Positions 8,330 through 18,774 of a DNA stretch of 64,000 bases are shown here, one piece after another. Each line of letters starts with the position of its first letter. Position 1 is the stretch's first letter. This stretch comes from an uncultured Gemmiger sp. (GTDB taxonomy: Bacteria; Bacillota; Clostridia; Oscillospirales; Ruminococcaceae), in assembly GCA_944382835.1 (NCBI GenBank), contig CALWNP010000001.1, positions 1 to 64,000 of the forward strand. Direction: 5' to 3'. A program made the position numbers and the translations under genes. Under the pieces are notes generated by a model. That model had not been told where the DNA came from and did not search any database. It saw nothing but the letters and a program-made list of their open reading frames with translations.

Positions 8330-10021
8330 TTATGGCGATGTACGGTGTTCTTTGTAAGGGGGCCAGCGGTTGGTGCGGGAAAAGGCATCGGCCAGCCCTT
8401 CTGCCTGGTCCACCATGACAGTTGGGAAGCCGAAATCCCGCAACAGGGCCAGGGCGTTTTTGGTGCGGCTGGGGCCGCTGCGCAGCTTGTAGTCGAAATG
8501 GATTTTGCCCTCCCGGCTTTCCTCGCTGAAGTGGAGCATCTGATACTCCCGGTCCAGGATATCGGTGAGCTCCATATCATGGGTGGCGGTAACGCACATG
8601 GAATCGGTCTTTTCCCAGAGCATCTGCAGCATGGCCGCCGAGGCCGCCACCCGTTCCAGAGTGTTGGTGCCCCGGAAGATCTCATCAATAAAGAGGTGAC
8701 AATACCCCTGCTCCGCCAGTCTGGCCAGCCGCCGCAGGGCCTGGGCCTCGTTGACAAAGTAGCTGTTGCCGCTCCGCAGATCGTCGGCGTTGTTCATCGA
8801 GCTGGCCACCCCGCCCAGTCGCATCCGGAACTGCCGGGCGGTGCAGAAGCCGAAGGTCTGGGCCAGCACACAGTTGAGCCCTACCGCCCGCATGAAGGTG
8901 GATTTGCCCGAGGCGTTGGAGCCGGTAATCAGCACGCAGCGGTCCAGCGCGGCGTCGTTGGGAACCGGGTTGTCGATCATGGGGTGGTAAAGGGAGGTGG
9001 TTTCGATCCCGGGTTCCTCGCTGTAAGTGGGGTCACAGAGAAAAGGCAGCCCCTGCCGGAAGGAGACCTCGGCACAAGCCAGGTCCACCTGGCCCAGGGC
9101 ATCCACCAGCTTTTGGATGTCGGGCTGCTTTTTGCGGATCAGGCTTTCCAGCCGCAGGTAGGCCAGCAGCCCCAGCCCGATGAAGTTGCCCAGGTTGAAG
9201 CCCATCTCGTCGGTGGCGGCATCGCTGGCCAGCAGGTTGAGCGGAAGGCGGAAGGGCCGCATCCCCTGCAACGCCCCGTCCAGGCGTTTCCCCATTCCCG
9301 GGTCCAAAGACCGGACGGCGGGGAGCAGCTTTTCCGCCACATTGACAAAGACGCCCAGGGAACGACCCGCCCGGAAGGTGGGGATCTTGCCCTTGAGAAT
9401 CATGCTGCCGATCATGTTGAGGATGATGGTGCAGAGAAAGAGGAGGACGCCTTCCTCCGGCGCCAGCGGGATGGCCAGCAGACAGAGCAGCGGCAGCGGG
9501 GCAAAAATCAGGATGGGCACCCGGTAGGGCGTGGCAAAAATCTCGCCTCCCCGGCAGAGCAGCTGCATGTCCTGGAAATTGCTGCTGCCCGGGCGGTCCC
9601 CCAGCTGTCCAAACAGTGCCTGCAGATGCAGAACGGTCTCCTCGTCCAGGGCCTGGCGCAGGGTGCGGCGCTCCTCCCCTGCCGTGCCGTCGGTGTGCAG
9701 GGTGCGCAGGGTATCGTAGAGCGCGGCCTTGCCCATCACCGACTGGCAGTGGTCCAACGCCCGGTAAACCTCGTCCAGCTCCATATCGTCCCAGGTGATG
9801 TCATCCAGCAGAAAACGGCCGGGCTCTGCCGGGTGCTCTGCGCTGTGCCAGTACTCCTCGGCGCGGGCCAGCATCGAGCCATCCCCGCCCCAGCAGCCGA
9901 ATTTCTGCCGCAGTGCCGCCAGCTGCCGCTGCTCCCGCCGGAACCGGCGGCAGAGCTCGTAGATGGTACCCGCCAGCAGCAGAATGGGCAGCCACAGTGC
10001 CAGAAACAGGACTTCGTTCAT
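8330..10021 (-). CDS. Membrane-anchored MutS-family ATPase
   Basis: A 563-residue protein whose C-terminal third (about 350-563) is a MutS-type ABC ATPase: Walker A GSNASGKST (367-375), a following SSMNNADDLRSGNSYF segment and Walker B LFIDEIFRGTN (443-453), then a T-A-T-H-D switch. It lacks the MutS mismatch-recognition and connector domains. Instead there is an N-terminal membrane helix (residues 3-22) and a second pair of hydrophobic segments (about 166-209). It is a homologue of a poorly studied Firmicute MutS-like membrane family, so mismatch repair should not be assumed. ATG 10021 has AAGGAGG at good spacing. Confidence 0.85.
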   Translation of the reverse strand: MNEVLFLALWLPILLLAGTIYELCRRFRREQRQLAALRQKFGCWGGDGSMLARAEEYWHSAEHPAEPGRFLLDDITWDDMELDEVYRALDHCQSVMGKAALYDTLRTLHTDGTAGEERRTLRQALDEETVLHLQALFGQLGDRPGSSNFQDMQLLCRGGEIFATPYRVPILIFAPLPLLCLLAIPLAPEEGVLLFLCTIILNMIGSMILKGKIPTFRAGRSLGVFVNVAEKLLPAVRSLDPGMGKRLDGALQGMRPFRLPLNLLASDAATDEMGFNLGNFIGLGLLAYLRLESLIRKKQPDIQKLVDALGQVDLACAEVSFRQGLPFLCDPTYSEEPGIETTSLYHPMIDNPVPNDAALDRCVLITGSNASGKSTFMRAVGLNCVLAQTFGFCTARQFRMRLGGVASSMNNADDLRSGNSYFVNEAQALRRLARLAEQGYCHLFIDEIFRGTNTLERVAASAAMLQMLWEKTDSMCVTATHDMELTDILDREYQMLHFSEESREGKIHFDYKLRSGPSRTKNALALLRDFGFPTVMVDQAEGLADAFSRTNRWPPYKEHRTSP

Positions 10022-10044
10022 CCTTGCTCCCTCCTTATTATGAC

Positions 10045-10069
10045 AAAACCGCCGGCGGGAAGCCGGCGG
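10045..10069 (-). terminator. Terminator after the FkbM-like gene
   Basis: On the minus strand CCGCCGGC pairs with GCCGGCGG around a TTCC-containing loop and is followed by TTTTGT. It lies 16 bases after the stop of the upstream gene and just before the mutS-like ribosome site. Confidence 0.7.
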
Positions 10070-10084
10070 CAAGCTGTCATGGGA

Positions 10085-10981
10085 TCAGCCCTGATCCGGC
10101 AGATTCCAGCGGCCCAGCTCCACCTCGGCGCGGTCAGCCAGGCAGGGCTGGTCCAGGGCGGTAGGGAAGATCAGGGTCGAGGGCCGGAAACGGTAGGAGG
10201 CCCGGCGGACAAAGGTCACCTCCAGCAGGCTGGGCATCATCAGATCCCCGCAGTAGGCCACCTCGCCGCCGTTGTTGGGATGGACATAGACCAGCTGATG
10301 GGTCTTGTTCAGGGCGCGCAAACCGGCCAGGATCTGCTCCCGCTTTTCCATCCGCAGAAAATCATGGAATTCGCCCACAATCTGGTCAAAGCAGTCCAGG
10401 GTCTCGGTCCCGGCGTTGGCCAGGGCGTCCCACTCAAAGCCCTCAATGTCCATCTTGAGGACCAGGTCCCTCTGGCCGGTATGACCGTTGCGGGCCAGCA
10501 GTTCCGGCAGGGTTTTCAGCTCGTCCGCCACCCCGGCAATGCCGCTGACCCCCAGCTTTTCCCAGTGGTAATGGGGGTCCTGTTCCGGCAGGTGCTGGAT
10601 GGTGTGGTCATACATATAGATATCAAAGCCCCGGCACACCATCTCCCGGTCCCAGGAGACATCCCCCGCAATCCCCAGGGAATAGGCGATTTTTCCCGGG
10701 AAATGGTCCACCATGGCATAGCCGCCGTCGTAGGGGCGGCCGATGCGGCAGTAGTGCACCTGGGGGTCGTCGATCTCCTGCACCGTCAGCAGCCGGTGCA
10801 GCTCGGCAAAATAGCGGTATTTGTCGGTCTGGGTCAGATCCAGGCCCTGGCTTTTCAGAAATTCATTCTGGCAGTAGGAAAACAGGGTTTCCAGCCGGGA
10901 ATGGGTGTCGTTGTGGTGGAGATCTGCCACCAGCTCCACATCATTGTGCCATTTTTTGCGGATTTTGCGGAACGTTTCCAT
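10085..10981 (-). CDS. FkbM-family SAM-dependent methyltransferase (solitary)
   Basis: A 298-residue protein with the FkbM/Methyltransf_21 hallmark LKMDIEGFEWDAL in the middle and a Rossmann-like arrangement around it. The SAM-binding glycine region (SLGIAGDVSWDREM) lies near residue 110. Family members methylate sugar hydroxyls or small molecules, but nothing nearby shows a glycan or antibiotic cluster, so the substrate is unknown. Two adjacent ATGs exist; 10981 is preferred because GGAGG is 7 bases upstream, against 4 bases for 10984. Its promoter is at 11043-11071. Confidence 0.75.
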   Translation of the reverse strand: METFRKIRKKWHNDVELVADLHHNDTHSRLETLFSYCQNEFLKSQGLDLTQTDKYRYFAELHRLLTVQEIDDPQVHYCRIGRPYDGGYAMVDHFPGKIAYSLGIAGDVSWDREMVCRGFDIYMYDHTIQHLPEQDPHYHWEKLGVSGIAGVADELKTLPELLARNGHTGQRDLVLKMDIEGFEWDALANAGTETLDCFDQIVGEFHDFLRMEKREQILAGLRALNKTHQLVYVHPNNGGEVAYCGDLMMPSLLEVTFVRRASYRFRPSTLIFPTALDQPCLADRAEVELGRWNLPDQG

Positions 10982-11042
10982 CATCCAACCTCCGTGTTCT
11001 GCATCACCCGCACCAATCCGGTTCCGATGCAGTATTTTATAC

Positions 11043-11071
11043 ATTATACCCCCGCCGCACCGGGTTTGTAA
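11043..11071 (-). promoter_or_regulatory. Promoter of the FkbM-like gene
   Basis: Minus strand -35 TTACAA (11071-11066), 17-base spacer, -10 TATAAT (11048-11043), about 60 bases before the start codon. Confidence 0.65.
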
Positions 11072-11087
11072 AGGCGGCGCAAACGGC

Positions 11088-11121
11088 AAAAGGGACGCTG
11101 CGGCAGCAGCCGCGGCGTCCC
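11088..11121 (-). terminator. Terminator of the F-type ATP synthase operon
   Basis: On the minus strand GGGACGC pairs with GCGTCCC, extended inside by GCGGC/GCCGC around TGCT, and is followed by TTTT. It starts 13 bases after the epsilon stop codon. Confidence 0.8.
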
Positions 11122-11134
11122 CTTGGATCGGAAA

Positions 11135-11536
11135 TTATTTGGCCACCGAGGTGCGGACCAGCGCCCGTTTGAGCCGGGCCTGGGCCAGCTCCAGCTCCCG
11201 GGCATCCAGGTTTTTCTGGGCCAGAAGCTTCTCCGCCCGTTCCCGGGAGGCCTCAGCCCGGGCCTTGTCGATCTCCTCGGCCCATTCCCAGGTGGTGGCC
11301 ATCAGGTGTACATCCCCCTTGAGAACACTGAGCATCCCGCCGATGCAGGCGGCATGGCGGACGGTGCCGTCCTCAAAACAGATGTGTGCGTCTCCCATAC
11401 CCAGGGCGGTGCAATAATCGCTGTGCCGGGGCAGAATGCCCACATCCCCGCAGATGGTGCGGCAGAAGAGTTTCTGGGCGCGGCCGTCAAAGATGCAGCC
11501 GTCGGGGGTGACGATTTTCAGTGCAAAGGTTTCCAT
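11135..11536 (-). CDS. atpC: F-type ATP synthase epsilon subunit
   Basis: Central-stalk subunit of F1, 133 residues. The N-terminal beta sandwich (METFALKIVTPDGCIFDGRA, CGDVGILPRHSDYCTAL) matches the family motif 'G.fGILpgHap', and a C-terminal helical hairpin (about 90-130) can act as the ATPase brake. It is the last gene of the operon, 11 bases after beta. Confidence 0.95.
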   Translation of the reverse strand: METFALKIVTPDGCIFDGRAQKLFCRTICGDVGILPRHSDYCTALGMGDAHICFEDGTVRHAACIGGMLSVLKGDVHLMATTWEWAEEIDKARAEASRERAEKLLAQKNLDARELELAQARLKRALVRTSVAK

Positions 11537-11547
11537 AACGGCCCCCT

Positions 11548-13011
<1,464 letters not shown>

Positions 13012-13866
13012 TTAATCTCCGCCGCCGGCCCCGGCCACGATCTCGGTGATCTCCTGGGTGATGGCCGCCTGGCGGGCGCGGTTGTAGTACAGATTGAGAT
13101 GGTCGATCATCTCTCCGGCGTTTTTGGTGGCCGAATCCATGGCGGTGCGCCGGGCACCCAGCTCGCTGGCCACGCTCTCGCACATGGCGCCATAGACGAC
13201 GCCGGCGATGTATTCGGGGATGATGGCGTCAAAGACCTCCTCGCTGTTGGGCTCGTAGAGGATCAGGTTGCGCGCCGCCTTGCCCCGCTCCGGCCGCGGC
13301 GCATCAAAGGGCAACAGCTGCAGCACCGAGGGGGTCTGGGTCAGCATCGAGACAAACTGGGTAAACCCGATCTTGATGGAGTCAAACTCCCCCTTGAGGA
13401 ACCCGTCACAGACCAGGCGGGAGATCTCGAAACTGTCCCCCACCGAGAGGTCAGCCACCACCGGGTAACCCTCGGTGAGCAGCTGTGCCCCGGTGTGGCG
13501 GAAATGCTCCACCGCCTTTTTGCCGATGGGCAGCACACAGAATTCCCGGTCCCCGGCATCGGCGGCCACCGCCTTGAAGATGTTGGTGTTGTAGCCACCG
13601 GCCAGCCCCCGGTCCCCCGCAATGACGATGTAGCAGGTCCGTTTGTTCTCCCGCTGGGTGAGGTAGCGGCTGCTGAACTCGGTGTTGGAGGCGGCAATCT
13701 CGTACAGGGTCCGGTAGAGGGTCTCGAAATAGGGGCGGCTCTGCTCCACCCGCTCCTTGGCGCGGCGCAGCTTGGAGGAGGCCACCAGTTCCATCGCCTT
13801 GGTGATCTGCATGGTGCTCTGCACGCTCTTGATGCGCAGCTTGATGTCCTTCATCGAACCGGCCAT
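13012..13866 (-). CDS. atpG: F-type ATP synthase gamma subunit
   Basis: Rotor axle of F1, 284 residues. The N-terminal helix MKDIKLRIKSVQSTMQITKAMELVASSKLR and the C-terminal RRTAMDSATKNAGEMI... ITQEITEIVAGA match the two conserved coiled-coil helices of the family. A first ATG at 13866 gives MAGSMKD with GGAGG upstream. The gap to beta (66 bases) contains only the beta ribosome site. Confidence 0.97.
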   Translation of the reverse strand: MAGSMKDIKLRIKSVQSTMQITKAMELVASSKLRRAKERVEQSRPYFETLYRTLYEIAASNTEFSSRYLTQRENKRTCYIVIAGDRGLAGGYNTNIFKAVAADAGDREFCVLPIGKKAVEHFRHTGAQLLTEGYPVVADLSVGDSFEISRLVCDGFLKGEFDSIKIGFTQFVSMLTQTPSVLQLLPFDAPRPERGKAARNLILYEPNSEEVFDAIIPEYIAGVVYGAMCESVASELGARRTAMDSATKNAGEMIDHLNLYYNRARQAAITQEITEIVAGAGGGD

Positions 13867-13878
13867 GCAATTTCCTCC

Positions 13879-15414
13879 TTAGTGTGCCGCGGCAAATCCG
13901 GCGGTGTAGTCGGACAGGACCTGTTTCAGCCCGGTCTCGGTTTCGGCGCTCAGGGCGCCGGTGGTGCGGATCTGTTCCATCACCGCGGCGGCCGCGGCGT
14001 TCTGGTCCAGATATTCGTAGAGGCTGCGCTCATACTCGGCAATCTGCTCCACCGCAATCTCCTTGAGGTAGCCGTTGATGGTGGCGTAGAGAATGGCCAC
14101 CTGCTTTTCCACCGGCACCGGGCTGTTGCGGTTCTGCTTGAGCACCTCCACAATCCGCTCGCCCTGGGCCAGACGCGCCTTGGTGTCGGCGTCCAGGTCG
14201 GAGCCGAACTGGGCAAAGCCCTGGAGTTCCCGGTACTGGGAGTAGATCAGCTTGAGGGTGCCGGCCACCTTCTTCATCGCCTTGATCTGGGCGTTGCCGC
14301 CCACCCGGGACACCGAGATGCCAGGGTTGACGGCGGGCATGATGCCGGCGTGGAAGAGCTCGGTCTCCAGGAAGATCTGCCCGTCGGTGATGGAGATGAC
14401 GTTGGTGGGGATATAGGCCGAGACATCGCCGGCCTGGGTCTCGATGATGGGCAGGGCGGTCAGCGAACCGCCGCCCAGCTCGTCGCTGAGCTTGGCCGCC
14501 CGCTCCAGCAGGCGGCTGTGCAGATAGAAGACATCGCCGGGGTAGGCCTCCCGTCCCGGAGGACGGCGGATCAGCAGCGACAGGGCACGGTAGGCCACCG
14601 CATGCTTGGACAGATCATCATAGATGATCAGCACATGCTTGCCCTGGTGCATGAAATACTCGCCCATGGCACACCCGGCGTAGGGGGCGATATACTGCAG
14701 CGGCGAGAGTTCCGACGAGGTGGCCGAGACCACAATGGTGTAATCCATGGCGCCGTTGCGCTCCAGGTTTTCCACCAGGCTGGCCACGGTGGACCGCTTC
14801 TGGCCGATGGCCACATAGATGCAGATGACATCCTGGCCCTTCTGGTTGATGATGGTATCGGTGGCCAGGGTGGTCTTGCCGGTCTGGCGGTCCCCGATGA
14901 TCAGCTCGCGCTGGCCGCGGCCAATGGGGATCATCGAGTCGATGGCCTTGATGCCGGTCTGCAGCGGCTGCTTGACCGGCTGGCGCTCGATGATGCCGGG
15001 GGCCGGGGATTCGATGGGGCGGTATTCGGTGGTTTCGATGGGGCCCTTGCCGTCGATGGGCTGACCCAGGGCGTTGACCACCCGGCCGATCATGGCCTCC
15101 CCCACCGGGACCGAGACAACCTTGCCGGTCCGCTGGACGGTGTCCCCCTCGCGGATGCCGACATCGCTGCCCAGCAGCACGATGGAGACCGAGTTTTCCT
15201 CCAGGTTCTGGGCCATACCGAACTCGCCGTTGGTAAACTGCACCAGCTCACCCGCCATGCAGTTGTCCAAGCCGGAGGCACGGGCGATGCCGTCACCTAC
15301 CATAATGACGGTGCCGGTCTCGCTCTGCTCGATGGCATTCTGGTAATGCTTGATCTGGGAGCGGATGATTTTGGAGATCTGTTCAGGTTTCAGTTGCACG
15401 TTATGATTCACCAC
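13879..15414 (-). CDS. atpA: F-type ATP synthase alpha subunit (GTG start)
   Basis: Regulatory nucleotide-binding F1 subunit, 511 residues, with P-loop [15 protein letters not shown] and the alpha signature [14 protein letters not shown]. There is no in-frame ATG near the expected N-terminus. The likely start is GTG at 15414 (or the next GTG, 15411), with only a weak GGAATGAG upstream. It lies 27 bases after delta, so translation may rely on re-initiation by ribosomes leaving delta. Confidence 0.96.
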   Translation of the reverse strand: MVNHNVQLKPEQISKIIRSQIKHYQNAIEQSETGTVIMVGDGIARASGLDNCMAGELVQFTNGEFGMAQNLEENSVSIVLLGSDVGIREGDTVQRTGKVVSVPVGEAMIGRVVNALGQPIDGKGPIETTEYRPIESPAPGIIERQPVKQPLQTGIKAIDSMIPIGRGQRELIIGDRQTGKTTLATDTIINQKGQDVICIYVAIGQKRSTVASLVENLERNGAMDYTIVVSATSSELSPLQYIAPYAGCAMGEYFMHQGKHVLIIYDDLSKHAVAYRALSLLIRRPPGREAYPGDVFYLHSRLLERAAKLSDELGGGSLTALPIIETQAGDVSAYIPTNVISITDGQIFLETELFHAGIMPAVNPGISVSRVGGNAQIKAMKKVAGTLKLIYSQYRELQGFAQFGSDLDADTKARLAQGERIVEVLKQNRNSPVPVEKQVAILYATINGYLKEIAVEQIAEYERSLYEYLDQNAAAAAVMEQIRTTGALSAETETGLKQVLSDYTAGFAAAH

Positions 15415-15441
15415 TCATTCCATATTACTGTGGGATGCGCG

Positions 15442-15981
15442 TCACAGCATCACGTTGGCGATGTCGGCGCGCAGTGCGTCCAGACGGTGGCGCACGGTGC
15501 CATCCAGGCGGGTGCCCTCCATGTCCAGGCGGATGCCGCCCAGCACCGAGGGTTCCACCCGGACGGTGAGTTCGATGGTTTTGCCGGTCATGGCGGCCAG
15601 CTTGGCCCGCAGTTTTTCCCGGGCGGCATCCTCCAGCTCCACCGCCGAAACCGCGGTGACCTCCAGGATGCCATGGTCATGGTTGTAGCGGACCCGGTAG
15701 GCCCGGGCGCAGCCGGACAGTTCCCGCAGCGCCCCCTCGTCACAGAGGATCTTGAGGAAATTGACGAGGTACAGATGGACGCTGCCGCCGAATGCCTGGT
15801 CCAGCAGGGCGGTGCGCTCCTTTTTGGGGATGCTGGGGGTGGAGAGCAGCCGCAGATAGTCCGGTTCCCGGCGGAAGATCTCCGCCGCCAGGTCCAGCTC
15901 CTGCAGCAGGCAGCTTTCCAGCCCCTCCTCCACTGCCAGATCATAGAGGCTGCCGCCATAGCGTTTTGCCAGTTCGGTCAC
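15442..15981 (-). CDS. atpH: F-type ATP synthase delta subunit
   Basis: Stator subunit linking the b stalk to the top of F1, 179 residues. The N-terminal helical bundle begins MTELAKRYGGSLYDLAVEEG, and the C-terminal LGGIRLDMEGTRLDGTVRHRLDALR matches the family motif 'lgG.v....ld.Sl...l..l'. It starts with GTG that overlaps the atpF stop (GTGA, 4 bases), indicating tight translational coupling with b. Confidence 0.95.
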   Translation of the reverse strand: MTELAKRYGGSLYDLAVEEGLESCLLQELDLAAEIFRREPDYLRLLSTPSIPKKERTALLDQAFGGSVHLYLVNFLKILCDEGALRELSGCARAYRVRYNHDHGILEVTAVSAVELEDAAREKLRAKLAAMTGKTIELTVRVEPSVLGGIRLDMEGTRLDGTVRHRLDALRADIANVML

Positions 15982-16487
15982 GATGCGTCACCTACATTCC
16001 GGATAAACTCGTCGATGAGGTCGCGGTGGTCCTCCTCCCGGATTTCCCGCTCCACCACCTTGCTCGCAATGTCCATGGCGATGCCGCCGATCTCGTTTTT
16101 GAGATCATTGACCGCTTTCTTGCGCTCCTGGGCGATGTCCTCCTCGGCCTTCTGCTTGATCTGGGCTGCCTGGCTCCGCGCCTCCCCGATCAGCTCCTCG
16201 CTGCGGGCGGTGGCGGTTTTCTGGGCGGCTGCCACGATGGCGTTGGCCTGGGCCTTGGCATCGGCCATGTTCTGCTCATATTCCGCCTTCATGGTTTCGG
16301 CGTCGGTGCGGGCATTGCGGGCCTCGGTCAGCTCGGCCTCGGCGGCCTTGCGGCGGGCGTCCAGTACCGCCATCACCTTGTCGAAGAGAAAGTGCTTGAA
16401 CAGAAAGATCTGGATGAACAGGTTGCAGATGGTGCAGATCAGGGTAATGGGGTCGATGGTTACCAGCGACTGGTAGATAGCCGACAT
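15978..16487 (-). CDS. atpF: F-type ATP synthase b subunit
   Basis: Peripheral-stalk subunit, 169 residues. One N-terminal membrane helix (about 10-30, IDPITLICTICNLFIQIFLF) precedes a long charged helix rich in Ala/Glu/Lys (about 35-165) that forms the stalk. Overlaps delta by 4 bases. Confidence 0.95.
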   Translation of the reverse strand: MSAIYQSLVTIDPITLICTICNLFIQIFLFKHFLFDKVMAVLDARRKAAEAELTEARNARTDAETMKAEYEQNMADAKAQANAIVAAAQKTATARSEELIGEARSQAAQIKQKAEEDIAQERKKAVNDLKNEIGGIAMDIASKVVEREIREEDHRDLIDEFIRNVGDAS

Positions 16488-16532
16488 TTCATGTCCTCCC
16501 TTCCTGGTAAGATACGGCCGGCGTGGCCGGGA

Positions 16533-16826
<294 letters not shown>

Positions 16827-16863
16827 CTAAAATGCGTCGTCGTATTGTTCAAGGCGGCTCGGC

Positions 16864-17757
16864 TCACGGGTCGCCGGCAGCCTGTTTGATGAAGATGGTG
16901 GTCAGGGTGCAGAAGATAAAGGCCTGGATGCAGCCGCTGAACCAGTCAAAGTAGAGGCTGGCCAGGGCCGGAATGCCGATGTCCAGCCAGGGGAACTGCC
17001 CGGCCAGGCCGCCGGTCAGCTTGGTGAGCAGGGCCAGAACCCCCAGCACCAGCAGCACCGCGCCGAGGATCTTGGGGAAGGTCTGTTTTTTGCTGCGTCC
17101 CAGCACCGAGAACAGGATGCCGGCCAGCAGCACCATCGCTGCAACGACCAGGTTGGCCCCCAGCGCCCCCAGCAGGGCGTAGCTGGCCGCCGCCAGCGCC
17201 GCATAGATCAGGGCGCTGATGACGGTGCCGGAGAGGATGTTGCCGAAGTGACGGCAGGCCATGCTCACCGGGGTGGCAAACTCGGAGATCACGTTGAGGG
17301 GGGCAAAGAGGAAGATGGGGTCCAAAAAGCCCTTGAGATACCCCACCAGGCCGCTGGACTTGAGCTTGTAGTAGGTGATGAGGACAAAGACCACCAGCGC
17401 CCAGCCCAGCTCGGTGGACAGGTCGGCGGTGGGGCTCCACATCCCCACCAGCCCCATCAGGTTGGAGACAATGCTGGTGGCAAACAGCGCCCCCACCAGA
17501 GGGATGTATTTGTCAAACTCGCTGCCCATGTTGCCGCGGACGAACTCCACCAGCTTGGTCACCAGCAGTTCGGCCACCGCCTGCCTGCGGCTGACGTTTT
17601 CCACCTGAAGCCCATGCCCGAGCCAGATACACAGCCCGGTGACGATGAGCAGGACAATCCAGCTCATCACCAGGGTCTGGGTAATGTGGATGGTGCCGAA
17701 AAGGGGTACATCGGTGAAGGTGTACAGGATTTTGGCACCGTTGATTGAAATATCCAT
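16864..17757 (-). CDS. atpB: F-type ATP synthase a subunit with an extra hydrophobic insertion
   Basis: Membrane stator subunit with the ion half-channels, 297 residues; family members are usually about 220-260. The essential Arg is R169 in MACRHFGNILSG. The last helix contains DWFSGCIQAFIFCTLTTIFI (271-290), as expected. Between them, residues about 186-262 form an enlarged segment with two further hydrophobic stretches (about 203-220 and 230-249). These could be an additional helical hairpin not present in standard a subunits. It follows atpI and precedes c. Confidence 0.95.
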   Translation of the reverse strand: MDISINGAKILYTFTDVPLFGTIHITQTLVMSWIVLLIVTGLCIWLGHGLQVENVSRRQAVAELLVTKLVEFVRGNMGSEFDKYIPLVGALFATSIVSNLMGLVGMWSPTADLSTELGWALVVFVLITYYKLKSSGLVGYLKGFLDPIFLFAPLNVISEFATPVSMACRHFGNILSGTVISALIYAALAAASYALLGALGANLVVAAMVLLAGILFSVLGRSKKQTFPKILGAVLLVLGVLALLTKLTGGLAGQFPWLDIGIPALASLYFDWFSGCIQAFIFCTLTTIFIKQAAGDP

Positions 17758-17766
17758 GGGTCAAAA

Positions 17767-18234
17767 TCACCTCTCTTGTCCGGGGGATTGTTCCGGGGAT
17801 TGGCCGGGCTGCGCCGGGGCCGGCCCCGAACCCGTCCGCCCGGTTCGCTGCATGAGAAAGATGGCAACACGGGGAAACAGCAGGGGCAGAATCCCCGCCA
17901 CCGGCTGAAAACAGGGCAGCACCAGGGCCAGCACACACCACAGTCCCTGGAGCATCATCCGGGCGTTGTAGCTGCTCTGCATGGCGGCGCGGGCATTTTT
18001 GCCGTTATCCCCCATCTCGGCCACCTTCTGCACCGTCAGGCAAAGCAGTGCAAAATTGAGGATGGCCACCGCCGAGCCGCCCAGAGCGGCCCAGATCACC
18101 GAGAGGGTGAAGGGGAAAATGCCTGCCCGATCGAGCAGGGCGAACACCCCCACCATGACGGCGGCGCACAGCAGGGTGCCCACCGCAATGTGGCGCAATT
18201 CTTTTTGGGAAGCGGGCTGTAATTTCATCGTCAA
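17767..18234 (-). CDS. atpI: ATP synthase-associated membrane protein AtpI
   Basis: A 155-residue membrane protein with four predicted helices (about 20-36, 44-67, 93-107, 110-126) and a Pro/Gly/Gln-rich C-terminal tail. It matches the AtpI family, which sits at the head of F-type operons and helps c-ring assembly. It ends 9 bases before the a subunit. Sequence conservation of AtpI is weak; position supports the call. Confidence 0.8.
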   Translation of the reverse strand: MTMKLQPASQKELRHIAVGTLLCAAVMVGVFALLDRAGIFPFTLSVIWAALGGSAVAILNFALLCLTVQKVAEMGDNGKNARAAMQSSYNARMMLQGLWCVLALVLPCFQPVAGILPLLFPRVAIFLMQRTGRTGSGPAPAQPGQSPEQSPGQER

Positions 18235-18259
18235 AGGTCCTTCTATTCAGTATTGACCG

Positions 18260-18508
18260 CTAATGGCGGTTGAATCCGGCGGGCGGTTTGTCTTCCTTGC
18301 GGATGCGGCCCAGCCACATCCGGGCGAACCGGCGGAAGGTAGCGGCCCCGGTGGCCAGTCCCAGCAGCACCGCCGGCAGGAACACCCAGCTGCCGATCCC
18401 CCAGTGCACCGTCAGCCAGAAGGCCAGTGCCATACAGGCGATCAGAGGCAGCAGAAGGCTGAGCCCCAGCTGGGTGACCCAGACCAGGTTTTCCAGCGCA
18501 GCATACAT
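18260..18508 (-). CDS. atpZ: AtpZ/AtpI-like small membrane protein, first gene of the F-type operon
   Basis: An 82-residue protein with two membrane helices (about 10-31 and 34-56) joined by a short WGIGSW turn and a basic C-terminus (FARMWLGRIRKEDKPP). This is the AtpZ pattern (ATPase gene 1 type), often linked to Mg2+/Ca2+ movement or c-ring assembly. ATG 18508 is 16 bases from the nearest good ribosome site (GGAGGG, 18530-18525). An in-frame CTG at 18517 would have ideal 7-base spacing and would add three residues. The true start is therefore open. Confidence 0.75.
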   Translation of the reverse strand: MYAALENLVWVTQLGLSLLLPLIACMALAFWLTVHWGIGSWVFLPAVLLGLATGAATFRRFARMWLGRIRKEDKPPAGFNRH

Positions 18509-18546
18509 TTTTTTCAGTGCGGTTCCCTCCCTGCCTAATTACGTTT

Positions 18547-18577
18547 AGTATAGCCGTAAAGAGCCGGCATTTGTAAA
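18547..18577 (-). promoter_or_regulatory. Promoter of the F-type ATP synthase operon
   Basis: Minus strand -10 TATACT (18552-18547) with -35 TTACAA (18576-18571) at 18 bases or TTTACA at 19 bases. The gap 18509-18722 is AT-rich and holds only this promoter and the citrate synthase terminator. Confidence 0.55.
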
Positions 18578-18713
18578 TGCTTTCCTTGTAATTTTTTGCG
18601 CCATTTTTATCCAATTCGTTAAAAAATTATCCACTTTAGAGGAAAATTTCGCGCAAAAATTACACAATCTGGCGCCTTGCTGTCCTTTTTTGTTGCAATC
18701 CGGGCCAAGGCAC

Positions 18714-18740
18714 AAAAAAGGGCAGAGTCCGAAGGCTCTG
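18714..18740 (-). terminator. Terminator of citrate synthase 1
   Basis: On the minus strand CAGAG...CTCTG closes on a C(TTCG)G tetraloop and is followed by a run of six T. It begins 35 bases after the stop codon. Confidence 0.75.
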
Positions 18741-18774
18741 TCGCTTTTTGAACTGTTCAGATTTCCGGCCGGGA

